A stretch of 7,503 bases of DNA from Pediococcus sp. (GTDB taxonomy: Bacteria; Bacillota; Bacilli; Lactobacillales; Lactobacillaceae): NCBI GenBank assembly GCA_022712335.1, contig JALAGR010000188.1, positions 1-7,503 on the forward strand, read 5' to 3'. A program made the translations under genes and the position numbers. This document shows, one piece after another, positions 7,345 through 7,503 of this stretch; positions within the stretch are counted from its first letter, which is position 1; every line of letters starts with the position of its first letter. A model generated the notes under the pieces. The model was given only the letters and a program-made list of their open reading frames with translations, ran no database searches and was not told where the DNA came from.

Positions 7345-7355
7345 TAATTAATCAA
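7327..7355 (-). promoter_or_regulatory. Promoter of the exporter operon
   Basis: Read on the minus strand, TTGATT (7355-7350) is separated by exactly 17 bp from TATAAT (7332-7327): a perfect -10 and a 4/6 -35. Transcription would start near 7320 and leave a leader of about 43 nt to the ATG at 7277. The -35 box is the right arm of the palindrome at 7340-7355. Confidence 0.8.
7340..7355. promoter_or_regulatory. Perfect 16-bp palindromic operator candidate
   Basis: TTGATTAATTAATCAA is a perfect palindrome covering the -35 and part of the spacer of the exporter promoter. AT-rich palindromes of this kind are typical operators of MarR-like dimeric repressors. A second, looser one, GATTAA-6-TTAATC at 7363-7380, lies at the -35 position of the opposite promoter. 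A regulator binding both could control the exporter and itself. Confidence 0.6.
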
Positions 7356-7372
7356 CCCACCTGATTAATTTA

Positions 7373-7401
7373 TTTTAATCTCTTGGTTTGCTTGGTATAA
7401 T
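7373..7401 (+). promoter_or_regulatory. Extended -10 promoter for the divergent gene
   Basis: TATAAT (7396-7401) is preceded by TG at 7393-7394, making an extended -10. A poor -35 (TTTTAA, 7373-7378) lies 17 bp upstream inside the looser palindrome. The start would be near 7408, about 30 nt before the ATG at 7438. Confidence 0.65.
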
Positions 7402-7437
7402 GGAGCTATATAGAAGTGAGAAACGGGTGGGATCGGA

Positions 7438-7503
7438 ATGGACAAACTAGTTGAAAAGCACCAGTTAGCAGCTAAATTATTTGAATTTACGTCATTACAA
7501 AAC
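7438..7503 (+). CDS. N-terminus of a probable transcriptional regulator (cut by window end)
   Basis: ATG 7438 opens a frame of 22 codons that runs off the right edge (begins MDKLVEKHQL, continues with AAKLFEF). It is helical and amphipathic, like the first helix of many small MarR-type regulators, but too short to identify. The G-rich stretch GGTGGGATCGG just before the ATG may act as a ribosome binding site. The regulator call rests mostly on context: divergent orientation from a DrrAB-type exporter and palindromes at both promoters. A TetR-like or other protein is possible. Confidence 0.5.
   Translation, partial: MDKLVEKHQLAAKLFEFTSLQN

Overview
The window looks like chromosomal DNA from a low-GC Gram-positive bacterium, most likely a member of the Lactobacillaceae. 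The reasons are AT-rich codon use, strong AAGGAG-type ribosome binding sites, intrinsic terminators with long T-runs, a MucBP-like repeat in one protein, and the pairing of large wall-polymer membrane proteins. The genus cannot be fixed from the sequence.

Left part (1-5263, plus strand): the window opens with the last 46 codons of a lysine/glutamate-rich coiled-coil protein. It continues with two very large polytopic membrane proteins. The first (298-2478) resembles the DUF6056/GT-C-like family, with a C-terminal extracytoplasmic region that contains a MucBP-like module. The second (start best placed at 2705, ending 5263) is a full-length YfhO-family protein. YfhO proteins are GT-C-fold transferases that move sugars from undecaprenyl phosphate carriers onto wall polymers such as lipoteichoic acid. 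Each gene has its own candidate promoter, and a clear terminator lies between them. They are therefore neighbours with a probable common theme (cell-surface glycosylation) rather than one simple operon. Both leaders contain hairpins worth checking.

Middle (5264-5542): a tiny two-helix membrane protein gene (5290-5447) that reads through only if one base is gained in an A6 run just after its ATG. It is followed by a very long hairpin that probably terminates transcription from both sides.

Right part (5543-7503): a minus-strand two-gene operon for a DrrA/DrrB-type ABC-2 exporter (ATPase first, then permease, 16 bp apart). It is divergent from the first 22 codons of a plus-strand gene, probably its transcriptional regulator. 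The 160-bp divergent promoter region is dense. It holds a TTGATT-17-TATAAT promoter for the exporter whose -35 lies inside a perfect 16-bp palindrome, a pair of 14-bp direct repeats around its -10, a second looser palindrome, and an extended -10 promoter facing the regulator. This is the usual layout of an autoregulated drug or peptide export module.

No mobile element, CRISPR array, tRNA or rRNA was recognised. Nothing here amounts to a clearly new multi-gene system. The most unusual points are the MucBP-like fusion, the SD/start-separating hairpin, the hairpin terminator in the yfhO leader and the broken or slippage-dependent small gene.
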